Shown here: one piece after another, positions 1 through 6,526 of the stretch
Layout of the letters: each line of letters opens with the position of its first letter
Numbering within the stretch: the first letter of the stretch is position 1
Assembly: GCA_003451355.1 (NCBI GenBank)
Contig: DMDX01000015.1
Location: 35,008 to 41,737 of the forward strand
DNA: 6,730 nt
Reading direction: 5' to 3'
From: Cryomorphaceae bacterium
Lineage (GTDB): Bacteria; Bacteroidota; Bacteroidia; Flavobacteriales; Schleiferiaceae
Made by a program: the position numbers and the translations under genes
The notes under the pieces: model-generated
What the model saw: only the letters and a program-made list of their open reading frames with translations
The model's database searches: none
What the model was told of the DNA's origin: nothing

Positions 1-1703
1 ACGTACATCGTCGTGTCTTGGGTCGGAACCGTTTGTGCATTTGGATTGTACGGATCGCTGAAGTAGGTTGGAACGTCAGCGTACCAGTAGTACAGGAGTC
101 CGCCCGTAGCATTTAGCTGCACGGTTGACCCGGGAAGAACAGTCTGGTCCGGACCTGCGTTCGCATTCACCGTAAAGAAGAATACCTCGAGGGTGTCGTA
201 GTTGACGCAGCCATTAGCGTTTGTGCCGGCCACTACATACACACCTGGTGTTTTCGCGTAAAAGGATGCGCCGCTGTAGCTTCCACCCGGGAAGGTCCAG
301 AGGTAGCTCGTACTGCTGCCCGTCACGCCCACGAGGACCGAATCACCGGCACAAAGAGCCAACGAATCGGCAGGAGCCACCGCGATGGTGGGGAGCTTCA
401 CCACATTGACGAGGAGTTCACTCGTCGTATGGGTACAGTAGTCATTATCTATGACTAGGCGGTATTCGGCACTTCCAGAAACGATTGCGGTCGATACCGT
501 AAGCTTATCCGAGGTCTCGTTTGGAATCGAAGTCCAGTTTCCGCTACCCGCTGGGAAGCGCACCTCCCATTGGTAGGTCCATGCTCCTTGGGATACTATT
601 GTGGCCAACTGGGTCGAATCATTTTCGCAAATGGTAAGGCTAACAGTAGTTTGACCGGGCCATGCGACCGCTTGAATTTCAGTATCGGGAATCGAGTCCA
701 CAAAGAGCCAAAATGCATCACTTGTATCGGGGCAGCCACCGGGTAACCACACTGTTTCTAAGTAGTAGACCCCGCCCTCGTTGGTGGATAAGTTAATTTG
801 ATTGGCACCAAGTATTGGAACTGTAAACGTTTGACCAAAGAGGTCAACCGAATCGCGCAGCCACTGATAAAGCACGGAGGTTCCCACCGCAGCAGAATTC
901 GGTCCAGCAAGCTGCAGGAACTCGGTTTCGCAAAAGCCCAGCGAGTCAATTACTCCGTCTTTATCTAAAACTTCAAGAGTTTGCATTCCTGCTGGTAGGT
1001 GAACAACACTAGTAGTGGGCTGAAATACGTTGATGATCGTATCTGCCGACATCTTCGTACAAACACCATTGCTTACCTCAATGCTGTAGGTACCTGAATT
1101 AACTACAAGGAGTGAATCATTAGTTTCGCCCGTCATTAAGGTGCCATCCTTGAACCATTGGTAGCCGTTTTGGCCGGTGTTGGCATAGAGCGTTAACGTG
1201 TCACCGAAGCAGAATCCCCAGTCAGGACCGCCCGTATGCAGGTTGTCAAAGCCACCTGAAATTGCGGTAATTTCAGATTGCGGACTCACATTGACCAACA
1301 CCTGAATGGTGTCACTCCAGAGTACAGGAGACGTAGACTGGATCACAATTGAATAGAAACCGCTTGCAGTAATACTGTCAGAAACAATGACCCACACGTA
1401 CTTGGCTCCGACAGAATTGGTATCTGTCCCTACCGGGAGTGGGAATACCGAGCGCCACTTAACAATGTCAAGGGTGTCTGAATTTGGAACTGTGAACGTA
1501 GAGGGCGCTCCGGGAGCCATCATTACCCGAAAGCCATTGGCCGCGCTCATATTGGAACCCGTTACGTTAAGCTCGAGGCGAAGTGAGTCACCCGTACACT
1601 TCGACAGGTTAGCGGTCTGGACCATCGAGAGGGACTGGGCAGCTCCCTCAAAACTGAGAATAAGGGAGGCGAGTGCCACAAGGGTGCGTAGGCGAAGATT
1701 CAT
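1..1703 (-). CDS. Large secreted multi-module Ig/PKD-like surface protein, partial (3' end outside window)
   Basis: The reading frame runs from an ATG at 1703 to the left edge with no stop: 567 whole codons plus two bases. Residues 1-22 form a signal peptide (MNLRLRT, a hydrophobic stretch, then EGAA before Q23), so the protein is exported. Six Ig/PKD-like modules follow, starting near residues 36, 165, 258, 359, 451 and 517. The typical pattern is C-x-G-D-S/T-L, then Y-x-W, then G-x-Y-x-V or similar, a second Cys and V-x-V. Modules 2-5 each have a cysteine pair (C165/C215, C258/C324, C359/C423, C451/C499) that could form a disulfide after export. Module 6 (AGPDQTVLPGSTVQLNATGG, then a YNPNAQTVPTQDTT segment) is the PKD-like type that in Bacteroidota often comes just before a gliding-motility-associated (CHU_C) or type IX sorting domain. 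That C-terminal domain is not visible, so the secretion route is inferred. The role is probably adhesion or cell-surface structure; no enzyme domain is seen. The gene is visibly more AT-rich than purH and mreB. Confidence 0.88.
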   Translation of the reverse strand, partial: MNLRLRTLVALASLILSFEGAAQSLSMVQTANLSKCTGDSLRLELNVTGSNMSAANGFRVMMAPGAPSTFTVPNSDTLDIVKWRSVFPLPVGTDTNSVGAKYVWVIVSDSITASGFYSIVIQSTSPVLWSDTIQVLVNVSPQSEITAISGGFDNLHTGGPDWGFCFGDTLTLYANTGQNGYQWFKDGTLMTGETNDSLLVVNSGTYSIEVSNGVCTKMSADTIINVFQPTTSVVHLPAGMQTLEVLDKDGVIDSLGFCETEFLQLAGPNSAAVGTSVLYQWLRDSVDLFGQTFTVPILGANQINLSTNEGGVYYLETVWLPGGCPDTSDAFWLFVDSIPDTEIQAVAWPGQTTVSLTICENDSTQLATIVSQGAWTYQWEVRFPAGSGNWTSIPNETSDKLTVSTAIVSGSAEYRLVIDNDYCTHTTSELLVNVVKLPTIAVAPADSLALCAGDSVLVGVTGSSTSYLWTFPGGSYSGASFYAKTPGVYVVAGTNANGCVNYDTLEVFFFTVNANAGPDQTVLPGSTVQLNATGGLLYYWYADVPTYFSDPYNPNAQTVPTQDTTMY

Positions 1704-1727
1704 GGACGAGGGTTAACTATTACCTAA

Positions 1728-1735
1728 CAAAAGTA
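1728..1735 (-). promoter_or_regulatory. Bacteroidota -7 promoter element TACTTTTG for the surface-protein gene
   Basis: Read on the minus strand, the octamer TACTTTTG matches the Bacteroidota sigma consensus TAnnTTTG exactly. It ends 25 bases before the ATG at 1703, which would give a 5' leader of roughly 20 bases. No clear TTTG lies at the -33 position; an ACTG about 21 bases upstream is the nearest candidate. The same octamer is found ahead of purH. Confidence 0.6.
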
Positions 1736-1826
1736 CGACAGCCCACCTGAATGCCTCAGTTTTTCATGAAAGGGGGGCGCGGCACTGCTTTCGCGATGGA
1801 CTTCGGTGAACGAACGAAGCATGCCG

Positions 1827-1834
1827 TAGGTTTG
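1827..1834 (+). promoter_or_regulatory. Candidate -7 element TAGGTTTG immediately before dgkA
   Basis: TAGGTTTG matches TAnnTTTG, but it ends only 4 bases before the dgkA ATG at 1839. Transcription would then begin at or next to the start codon, giving a leaderless message. Its first three bases are also the TAG that closes the dgkA frame upstream. No good TTTG is seen at -33 (a TTC lies about 22 bases upstream). It is either a real leaderless promoter or a chance match. Confidence 0.35.
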
Positions 1835-1838
1835 CAGT

Positions 1839-2198
1839 ATGTGGAACGCATGGCGGGCAGCTGCCCGTGGAATAATTGTGGCATGGCGCACCGAACGCCA
1901 TCTGAAAGTGCACAGCGTGGCAGCCTTAGCGGTTGTTTGCCTGGGTTTGGTGCTCAAACTCTCGGGTGTAGAATGGGCCATTTTAACCCTAGCGATGGGC
2001 ATGGTGTTCGCCGCGGAATATGCAAATTCTGCCCTCGAGCGACTGGCTGACCGAGTGAGCACTGAGCGGCATCCACTCATTCGGGACGCCAAGGATTTTG
2101 CCGCCGCATCGGTACTTGTGGCCGCACTTGCAGCTGCGGTGGTAGGGCTCCTAATTTTGGGACCCAAATTGTGGATTTATGTACTTGACAACCAATGA
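1839..2198 (+). CDS. dgkA: Diacylglycerol kinase / undecaprenol kinase family protein (DgkA-like)
   Basis: This is a small integral membrane kinase of the prokaryotic DAGK family, which phosphorylates diacylglycerol or, in many bacteria, undecaprenol using ATP. At 119 residues it is full length for the family. An amphipathic N-terminal helix with the conserved RTER-x4-H segment (E19, H25) is followed by three membrane segments near residues 26-42, 44-61 and 89-108. The signature is present as E60-x2-N63-x3-E67 with D71, and the K85-D86 pair follows; these correspond to the metal, ATP and catalytic residues of DgkA. The ATG at 1839 is the only reasonable start: an in-frame TAG lies at 1827-1829, and the N-terminus aligns from residue 1. 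The stop overlaps the next start as ATGA, so translation of the GAF gene is probably coupled. Lipid kinase membership is secure; the true substrate cannot be told from sequence. Confidence 0.93.
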   Translation: MWNAWRAAARGIIVAWRTERHLKVHSVAALAVVCLGLVLKLSGVEWAILTLAMGMVFAAEYANSALERLADRVSTERHPLIRDAKDFAAASVLVAALAAAVVGLLILGPKLWIYVLDNQ

Positions 2199-2659
2199 AC
2201 TGGAATAGTATTCAGCACGACGCACTTCGCATCCTCGAGTCGGAGGGGTGGGGCGGAATTGATTCCGCATGCGAACTACTCAAAGAGCGCGTGGCGCACT
2301 ACCAATGGGTGGGGATTTACTGGATGAACGATGCCGAACAGACCCTGCATCTAGGGCCGTTTGCCGGGGCTGAAACGGAACATACGCGGATTCCGTACGG
2401 TCGCGGAATTTGTGGCCAGGTGGCTGTGATTGGGACGCCGTTTGAAGTTCCGGATGTTTGGGCGCAAGACAACTACCTAGCGTGCTCGATGGAGACCAAG
2501 TCTGAGTTAGTGGTCCCCATTTACCAAGGCACTCGACTTATCGGTCAAATTGACATCGACAGCCATTTTTTGGATCCCTTTGGCGCCGAGGACCATGCCC
2601 TTCTTGAGGCAATCGCACAGGCGATTGGATCTATGCCCGAGGCGGCTACTATTGGTTAA
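2195..2659 (+). CDS. GAF-domain protein related to free methionine-R-sulfoxide reductase (fRMsr/YebR), missing one conserved cysteine
   Basis: This is a 154-residue single GAF domain, probably cytoplasmic. The fRMsr-type landmarks are WVGIYW (38-43), LGPFAG (53-58), RIPYGRGICG (65-74), PDV (86-88), NYLACS (93-98), K102-S-E104 and IGQIDIDS (116-123). With a constant offset of 21 against E. coli fRMsr as I recall it, C73 matches C94, C97 matches C118, E104 matches E125, and D120/D122 match D141/D143. The third family cysteine, C84, falls on H63 in the segment TEHTRIP. In fRMsr this cysteine takes part in the disulfide chemistry, so reduction of free methionine-R-sulfoxide is uncertain here. C26 is an extra cysteine. 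I recall similar TEHT-containing GAF proteins in other Bacteroidota, which would make this a subfamily and not a damaged copy. The gene starts inside the dgkA stop (ATGA) and its last 11 bases overlap the permease gene on the other strand. It could be a reductase using other cysteines or a small-ligand sensor. Confidence 0.85.
   Translation: MNWNSIQHDALRILESEGWGGIDSACELLKERVAHYQWVGIYWMNDAEQTLHLGPFAGAETEHTRIPYGRGICGQVAVIGTPFEVPDVWAQDNYLACSMETKSELVVPIYQGTRLIGQIDIDSHFLDPFGAEDHALLEAIAQAIGSMPEAATIG
2649..2659. other. 11-bp tail-to-tail overlap of convergent genes
   Basis: The GAF gene ends with TAA at 2657-2659 on the plus strand, while the permease gene ends with TAG on the minus strand at 2651-2649. 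The two coding regions therefore share 11 bases. There is no intergenic space for a conventional terminator, and none is seen nearby on either strand. Confidence 0.9.
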
Positions 2660-3899
2660 AACGAATGGCCTCAACGGGGTCGAGGCGCGCAGCCATTTCA
2701 GCGGGGGCATATCCCGCAATGAGACCGATGAGGGCCGATAGGCCGATACCGGTGGCTATGTTCTGAAACGAAACCGCAAGCTCAAAGTCCGAAACTGCGG
2801 CACCAACTGCAATTAAGGTTCCGGCAAAGGCGAGGCCAATGATTCCGCCGACGAGACTAAGAAGGACGCTTTCGAGTAAAAACTGGGCGAGGATGAAGCC
2901 GCGGGTAGCCCCCAATGCCTTTTGAACCCCGATTTGCCCCGTGCGTTCGCGAACGCTCACAAACATGATGTTGGCGATTCCAAAACCGCCAACAAGGATG
3001 CTGAACCCTCCGATGACCGTGCCCGCAAGGCCGATCACGCCAAACATTTGGTCCAAGCCCGAACTCAATGTCGAAGACTCGTTGAGCGCAAATGAGTCCT
3101 CTGCAGATGGCGATTGGCGGCGAATCTTGCGCATGACGACGCGTACATTCTCTTTGAGTTGGGCCACGGTGGTTCCGGACGCCGCGCGAACTTGAATCGC
3201 GGATCCGCCCAGTTCATCGCCGATGTTGGCGACCACCCAACGGGCAGGCACCAGAACCCGCGCGTCGTGGGTTTCGCCAACCAATGAACTACCCTCGCGC
3301 TCAAGGACGCCAATCACCTGAAAGTCGCGGCCAAGAATTCGAATGGAGCTGCCCACGAGTTGCGCGCTGGAGGCCAGTCCATCGGCGATATCTGCACCGA
3401 CAATGCAGTACGGCAGTCCGCTGCGTAGTTCGCGTTCGGTAAAATAGCGCCCTCCGGCAAAACCGAGTTTGTTCAGCTGGGCGTAGTCGTAGGTGATTCC
3501 TCGAATCTCTGTTTGCTCGACGTTCGAATTGCCGGAGCTTACTGTGGTTGTGGTTCCGTTCATCAGAACAATCGCATCGGAACCCTTCACTCCAAACTCC
3601 TCGAGGCGCTGGTAGTCGAGGTAGCCAACCTCAGGGCGCTGAAAGAACTTCCACCATTCGTACTCGCCTCCGCCCCCACCCCAGGGCCATTTCTGAATGT
3701 ACACCACGTCGGATCCGAGGCCCTGAACGCTCGAGCGAATGCTGCGCTCAAGGCTGTCTACGACCGCATACACAGAGATAATGGAAAAGATTCCGACCGC
3801 AATTCCGAGCAGGGAAAGCACAGTGCGAAGGATGTTCGCGGTCATGGCAGACCACGCCAAACGGGTAGATTCCCAAATCAGAAAAAATAGGTGGCGCAC
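2649..3899 (-). CDS. ABC transporter permease, MacB/FtsX family
   Basis: This is a 416-residue inner-membrane permease with the four-helix MacB plan. TM1 is near residues 25-47 (segment LRTVLSLLGIAVG), a large extracytoplasmic MacB_PCD-type domain spans about 48-285, and the FtsX core has three helices near 286-312, 339-367 and 379-399. Hallmarks are the motif around IMFVSVRERTGQIGVQKALGA (311-331), LLES (341-344) and the C-terminal AARLDPVEAIR (403-413). A run of five glycines (74-78) sits among aromatics (WPW before, EYEWWKFF after) at the start of the periplasmic domain; similar W-rich segments are usual in Bacteroidota permeases. The start is GTG at 3899: a TAA lies in frame at 3911-3909, and the next ATG (3845) would remove the conserved N-terminal amphipathic helix. 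Such permeases export peptides, antibiotics or lipids, or move lipoproteins, with a separate MacB/LolD-type ATPase. No ATPase or membrane-fusion gene is in the window, so the substrate is unknown. Confidence 0.93.
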   Translation of the reverse strand: MRHLFFLIWESTRLAWSAMTANILRTVLSLLGIAVGIFSIISVYAVVDSLERSIRSSVQGLGSDVVYIQKWPWGGGGGEYEWWKFFQRPEVGYLDYQRLEEFGVKGSDAIVLMNGTTTTVSSGNSNVEQTEIRGITYDYAQLNKLGFAGGRYFTERELRSGLPYCIVGADIADGLASSAQLVGSSIRILGRDFQVIGVLEREGSSLVGETHDARVLVPARWVVANIGDELGGSAIQVRAASGTTVAQLKENVRVVMRKIRRQSPSAEDSFALNESSTLSSGLDQMFGVIGLAGTVIGGFSILVGGFGIANIMFVSVRERTGQIGVQKALGATRGFILAQFLLESVLLSLVGGIIGLAFAGTLIAVGAAVSDFELAVSFQNIATGIGLSALIGLIAGYAPAEMAARLDPVEAIRFNQ

Positions 3900-3913
3900 A
3901 GGGGCAATTTAGT

Positions 3914-3921
3914 CAAAGTTC
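3914..3921 (-). promoter_or_regulatory. Weak candidate -7 element GAACTTTG for the permease gene
   Basis: On the minus strand, GAACTTTG matches five of the six fixed bases of TAnnTTTG. A TTG lies 23 bases upstream, at the outer limit of the known spacing. The implied leader before the GTG at 3899 is only about 8 bases. It lies within 16 bases of the purH element on the opposite strand, so the two promoters, if both real, overlap. Confidence 0.3.
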
Positions 3922-3936
3922 ATGCCATGTTCGCCG

Positions 3937-3944
3937 TACTTTTG
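3937..3944 (+). promoter_or_regulatory. Bacteroidota -7 promoter element TACTTTTG for the purH-mreB-mreC operon
   Basis: TACTTTTG fits TAnnTTTG exactly and lies 31 bases before the purH GTG, giving a predicted leader of about 25 bases. It is identical to the element ahead of the surface-protein gene. No clear TTTG is seen at -33. I see no room or structure for a purine riboswitch in the short leader. Confidence 0.6.
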
Positions 3945-3975
3945 CAACCTTTCTTGACCCAATTTTCAGTACGAC

Positions 3976-5487
3976 GTGCAGCAGGTAAAATCCGCCCTAA
4001 TTTCAGTTTACCACAAAGACGGCCTTGAGCCGATTGTTCGAAACCTCCATAGCCTGGGAGTTAAATTGTACAGCACCGGCGGCACCCAATCGTTCCTCGA
4101 GAGTTTGGGCCTCCCGGTAACCGCGGTGGAGACGGTTACGGGCTTCCCCAGCATTTTAGACGGCCGCGTGAAAACGCTTCACCCGATGGTTTTTGGCGGA
4201 ATCCTCTGGCGCCGCGACCGCAAAGACGACCAGGACACCGTGGAGCGTTTTGGTATCCCCAGTTTTGACATGGTCATCGTCGACCTCTACCCATTTGAGG
4301 ACACGGTGGCATCGGGCGCAACTGAAGAAGACATCATCGAGAAGATTGACATCGGCGGAATTTCGTTGATTCGCGCCGCGGCCAAGAATTTTGACCACTG
4401 CTGGATCGTGAGTTCACGCGCCCAGTACGCCGAAGTGCTCGAACTTCTCCAGTCGCAGGGCGGAACCTTGACCCGCGAGCAGCGCAAAGCGTTTGCCGGC
4501 GCTGCGTTTCAGACCAGCCAGAACTACGATGCCCACATTGCTTCGTGGACGCTAGGCCAGGACCACCCCTTCCCGACGTTGGTGGGTAGCCGCCGCAGCT
4601 TGCGCTACGGAGAGAATCCGCACCAAAAAGCCTGGTACGTCGGCGACCTTTCAAGCCGCTTAGACCAAATTCACGGCAAGGAGCTCAGCTACAACAACCT
4701 ACTTGACGTCGAAGCCGCCCTTGATTTTGTCAGCGAGGGTCACGATGCTACGGTCGCCATCATCAAGCACAACAACGCGTGCGGAATGGCCAGCCGCCCA
4801 ACCCTCCTCGAAGCGTGGCACGACGCCCTCTCCGCGGATCCAGTTTCTGCCTTCGGCGGAGTGATCGCGTGCAACCAACCTGTGGACCTCGCGACGGCAG
4901 AGGCAATGAACTCGCTGTTTTTTGAGGTGCTCCTCGCCCCGAGCTACAGCGACGAAGCCCTTGAGGTACTTCAGTCCAAAAAGAACCGCATCCTGGTCAC
5001 AGTGAAGCCCGAAGCGAGTGCACACTACCGCGTTCGCTCGGTGCTCAATGGGGTGCTCATTCAAGAGCGCGACCACCACACCGATGCAGCCGAAGACCTC
5101 AAGGTGGTGACCCATACCGTCCCCACCCCTGAACAGGTGGCCGACATGCTCTACGCTTCGGCAATTGGCAAGCACACCAAGAGCAACACCATTGTGCTGG
5201 TTAAAAACCGTCAGCTCTTGGCCGCGGGAACCGGCCAGACTTCGCGTGTAGACGCGCTGCAGCAGGCCATTCACAAGGCCCAGTCCTTTGGACTTTCACT
5301 CGACGGAGCCGTTATGGCGTCCGATGCATTTTTTCCCTTCCCTGATTGCGTCGAAATTGCGTACTTAGCAGGTATTACCGCGGTCATCCAACCGGGCGGA
5401 AGCGTCAAGGATGATTTGAGCGTTCAGTACTGCAACGAGCAAGGCGTGGCCATGGTAATGACCGGATTCCGACACTTCAAACACTAA
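3976..5487 (+). CDS. purH: Bifunctional AICAR transformylase / IMP cyclohydrolase
   Basis: PurH catalyses the last two steps of de novo purine synthesis in the cytoplasm: formylation of AICAR with 10-formyl-tetrahydrofolate, then ring closure to IMP. The 503 residues are close to the usual length and both domains are complete. The N-terminal MGS-like cyclohydrolase domain (about 1-190) has KSALISVY (5-12), the phosphate-binding STGG (33-36) and GRVKTLHP (63-70). The C-terminal transformylase domain (about 200-503) has RYGENPHQ (210-217), the catalytic K264-H265 in IIKHNNACG (262-270), SAFGG (291-295), SDAFFPFPD (449-457), QPGGS (472-476) and the expected ending GFRHFKH. The start is GTG: an in-frame TGA at 3955-3957 leaves no upstream alternative, and conservation begins at residue 4-5. 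It is followed after 7 bases by mreB, an arrangement I know from other Bacteroidota, so purine synthesis and cell-shape genes are probably co-transcribed. Confidence 0.97.
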   Translation: MQQVKSALISVYHKDGLEPIVRNLHSLGVKLYSTGGTQSFLESLGLPVTAVETVTGFPSILDGRVKTLHPMVFGGILWRRDRKDDQDTVERFGIPSFDMVIVDLYPFEDTVASGATEEDIIEKIDIGGISLIRAAAKNFDHCWIVSSRAQYAEVLELLQSQGGTLTREQRKAFAGAAFQTSQNYDAHIASWTLGQDHPFPTLVGSRRSLRYGENPHQKAWYVGDLSSRLDQIHGKELSYNNLLDVEAALDFVSEGHDATVAIIKHNNACGMASRPTLLEAWHDALSADPVSAFGGVIACNQPVDLATAEAMNSLFFEVLLAPSYSDEALEVLQSKKNRILVTVKPEASAHYRVRSVLNGVLIQERDHHTDAAEDLKVVTHTVPTPEQVADMLYASAIGKHTKSNTIVLVKNRQLLAAGTGQTSRVDALQQAIHKAQSFGLSLDGAVMASDAFFPFPDCVEIAYLAGITAVIQPGGSVKDDLSVQYCNEQGVAMVMTGFRHFKH

Positions 5488-5494
5488 TCCCCGA

Positions 5495-6523
5495 ATGGGT
5501 CTATTTGACTTCCTCACCTACGACATCGCCATCGACCTCGGTACGGCGAATACGTTGATCATTCACAACGACAAAGTGGTTGTGGACGCCCCGTCCATCG
5601 TCGCCTTAGATCGCACCACCAATGCCATTTTGGCCATTGGTCACGAGGCCATGCAAATGCACGGAAAGACCCACGAAAACATTCGCACCGTTCGCCCACT
5701 TAAGGATGGCGTTATTGCGGATTTCGTCGCTTCAGAGCACATGATTCGCGAGATGATCAAGAGCATTCCGGCCCTGAAGAACAACTGGTTTGCGCCTTCG
5801 CTCCGCATGGTTATTTGTATTCCGAGCGGAATCACCGAGGTTGAGAAGCGCGCCGTACGCGATTCCGCCGAACACGCCAACGCCAAAGAAGTCTACCTCA
5901 TCCACGAGCCCATGGCAGCCGCCATCGGTATCGGCGTCGACGTGCTCGAGCCCAAAGGCAACATGATCATCGACATCGGTGGGGGTACCACAGAAATTGC
6001 GGTTCTCGCGTTGGGCGGAATTGTCTGCGACAAGTCGATCAAGGTTGCCGGTGACGTATTCACCAACGATATCGCCTACTACATGCGGACGCAGCACAAT
6101 CTGTTTGTGGGCGACCGCACTGCTGAGTTGATCAAAATCAATGTGGGTGCTGCCCTCGAAACCTTGGCTTCGCCTCCCGACGACATGAGCGTTCAAGGCC
6201 GCGACTTGATTTCAGGCAAACCGAAGCAGGTTGACATTTCGTACAAAGAAATTGCGCGCGCGCTCGACAAGTCCCTAACCCGCATCGAAGACGCCGTGAT
6301 GGAAGCACTATCGCTTACGCCCCCGGAGCTTTCGGCGGACATTTACAACTCCGGAATCTACATGGCTGGTGGCGGATCGCTCCTTCGCGGTTTGGACCAG
6401 CGTATTTCAACGAAAACGGACCTCCCCGTGTACGTAGCTGAGGATCCCCTTCGCGCCGTAGTGCGCGGAACCGGTATCGCGCTCAAGAACCTCGAGAAGT
6501 ACCGTACGCTTTTGATGCGCTAA
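5495..6523 (+). CDS. mreB: Rod shape-determining actin-like protein MreB
   Basis: MreB is the bacterial actin homologue. It polymerises on the inner face of the cytoplasmic membrane and guides the elongation-specific peptidoglycan machinery (MreC, MreD, PBP2, RodA). At 342 residues it is full length. The nucleotide-binding motifs are all present: phosphate 1 D14-LGTANT (14-20), the IPSGITEVEKRAV segment (109-121), E138 in HEPMAAAIG (137-145), phosphate 2 D160-IGGGTTE (160-167) and the adenosine motif AGGGSLLRGL (291-300). The N-terminal MGLFDFL may act as a short membrane-binding segment. The sequence agrees almost throughout with the Bacteroidota type (for example YYMRTQHNLFVG, MSVQGRDL and YVAEDPLRAVVRGTG). 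The ATG lies 7 bases after the purH stop with no Shine-Dalgarno, and mreC begins 3 bases after the mreB stop. These spacings indicate one operon. Confidence 0.98.
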   Translation: MGLFDFLTYDIAIDLGTANTLIIHNDKVVVDAPSIVALDRTTNAILAIGHEAMQMHGKTHENIRTVRPLKDGVIADFVASEHMIREMIKSIPALKNNWFAPSLRMVICIPSGITEVEKRAVRDSAEHANAKEVYLIHEPMAAAIGIGVDVLEPKGNMIIDIGGGTTEIAVLALGGIVCDKSIKVAGDVFTNDIAYYMRTQHNLFVGDRTAELIKINVGAALETLASPPDDMSVQGRDLISGKPKQVDISYKEIARALDKSLTRIEDAVMEALSLTPPELSADIYNSGIYMAGGGSLLRGLDQRISTKTDLPVYVAEDPLRAVVRGTGIALKNLEKYRTLLMR

Positions 6524-6526
6524 GCC

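Noticed and set aside
1387..1716. 109-codon plus-strand open frame opposite the surface-protein N-terminus
   Set aside because: The opposing frame encodes a signal peptide and Ig-like modules without interruption; this one has no family character.
1801..1819. Short inverted repeat CTTCG-9-CGAAG upstream of dgkA, possible operator or hairpin
   Set aside because: Arms of only 5 bp with no T-tract; expected by chance in this length of DNA.
1751..2050. Plus-strand frame overlapping dgkA whose start reads GRGTAFAMDFGERTKHAVG, faintly like the N-terminus of a RuvX/YqgF resolvase
   Set aside because: The likeness ends after about 20 residues, no further RuvX motif follows, and the frame then runs through dgkA out of phase. 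Most likely chance.
1724..2167. 147-codon minus-strand open frame opposite dgkA
   Set aside because: Low-complexity Ala/Ser/Arg product with no family features; a shadow of the real DgkA reading frame.
4699..5274. 191-codon minus-strand open frame inside purH
   Set aside because: purH is unmistakable and complete on the plus strand; this product shows no domain or motif and reflects codon bias.
5732..6196. 154-codon minus-strand open frame inside mreB
   Set aside because: Antisense to highly conserved MreB motifs, with no recognisable features.
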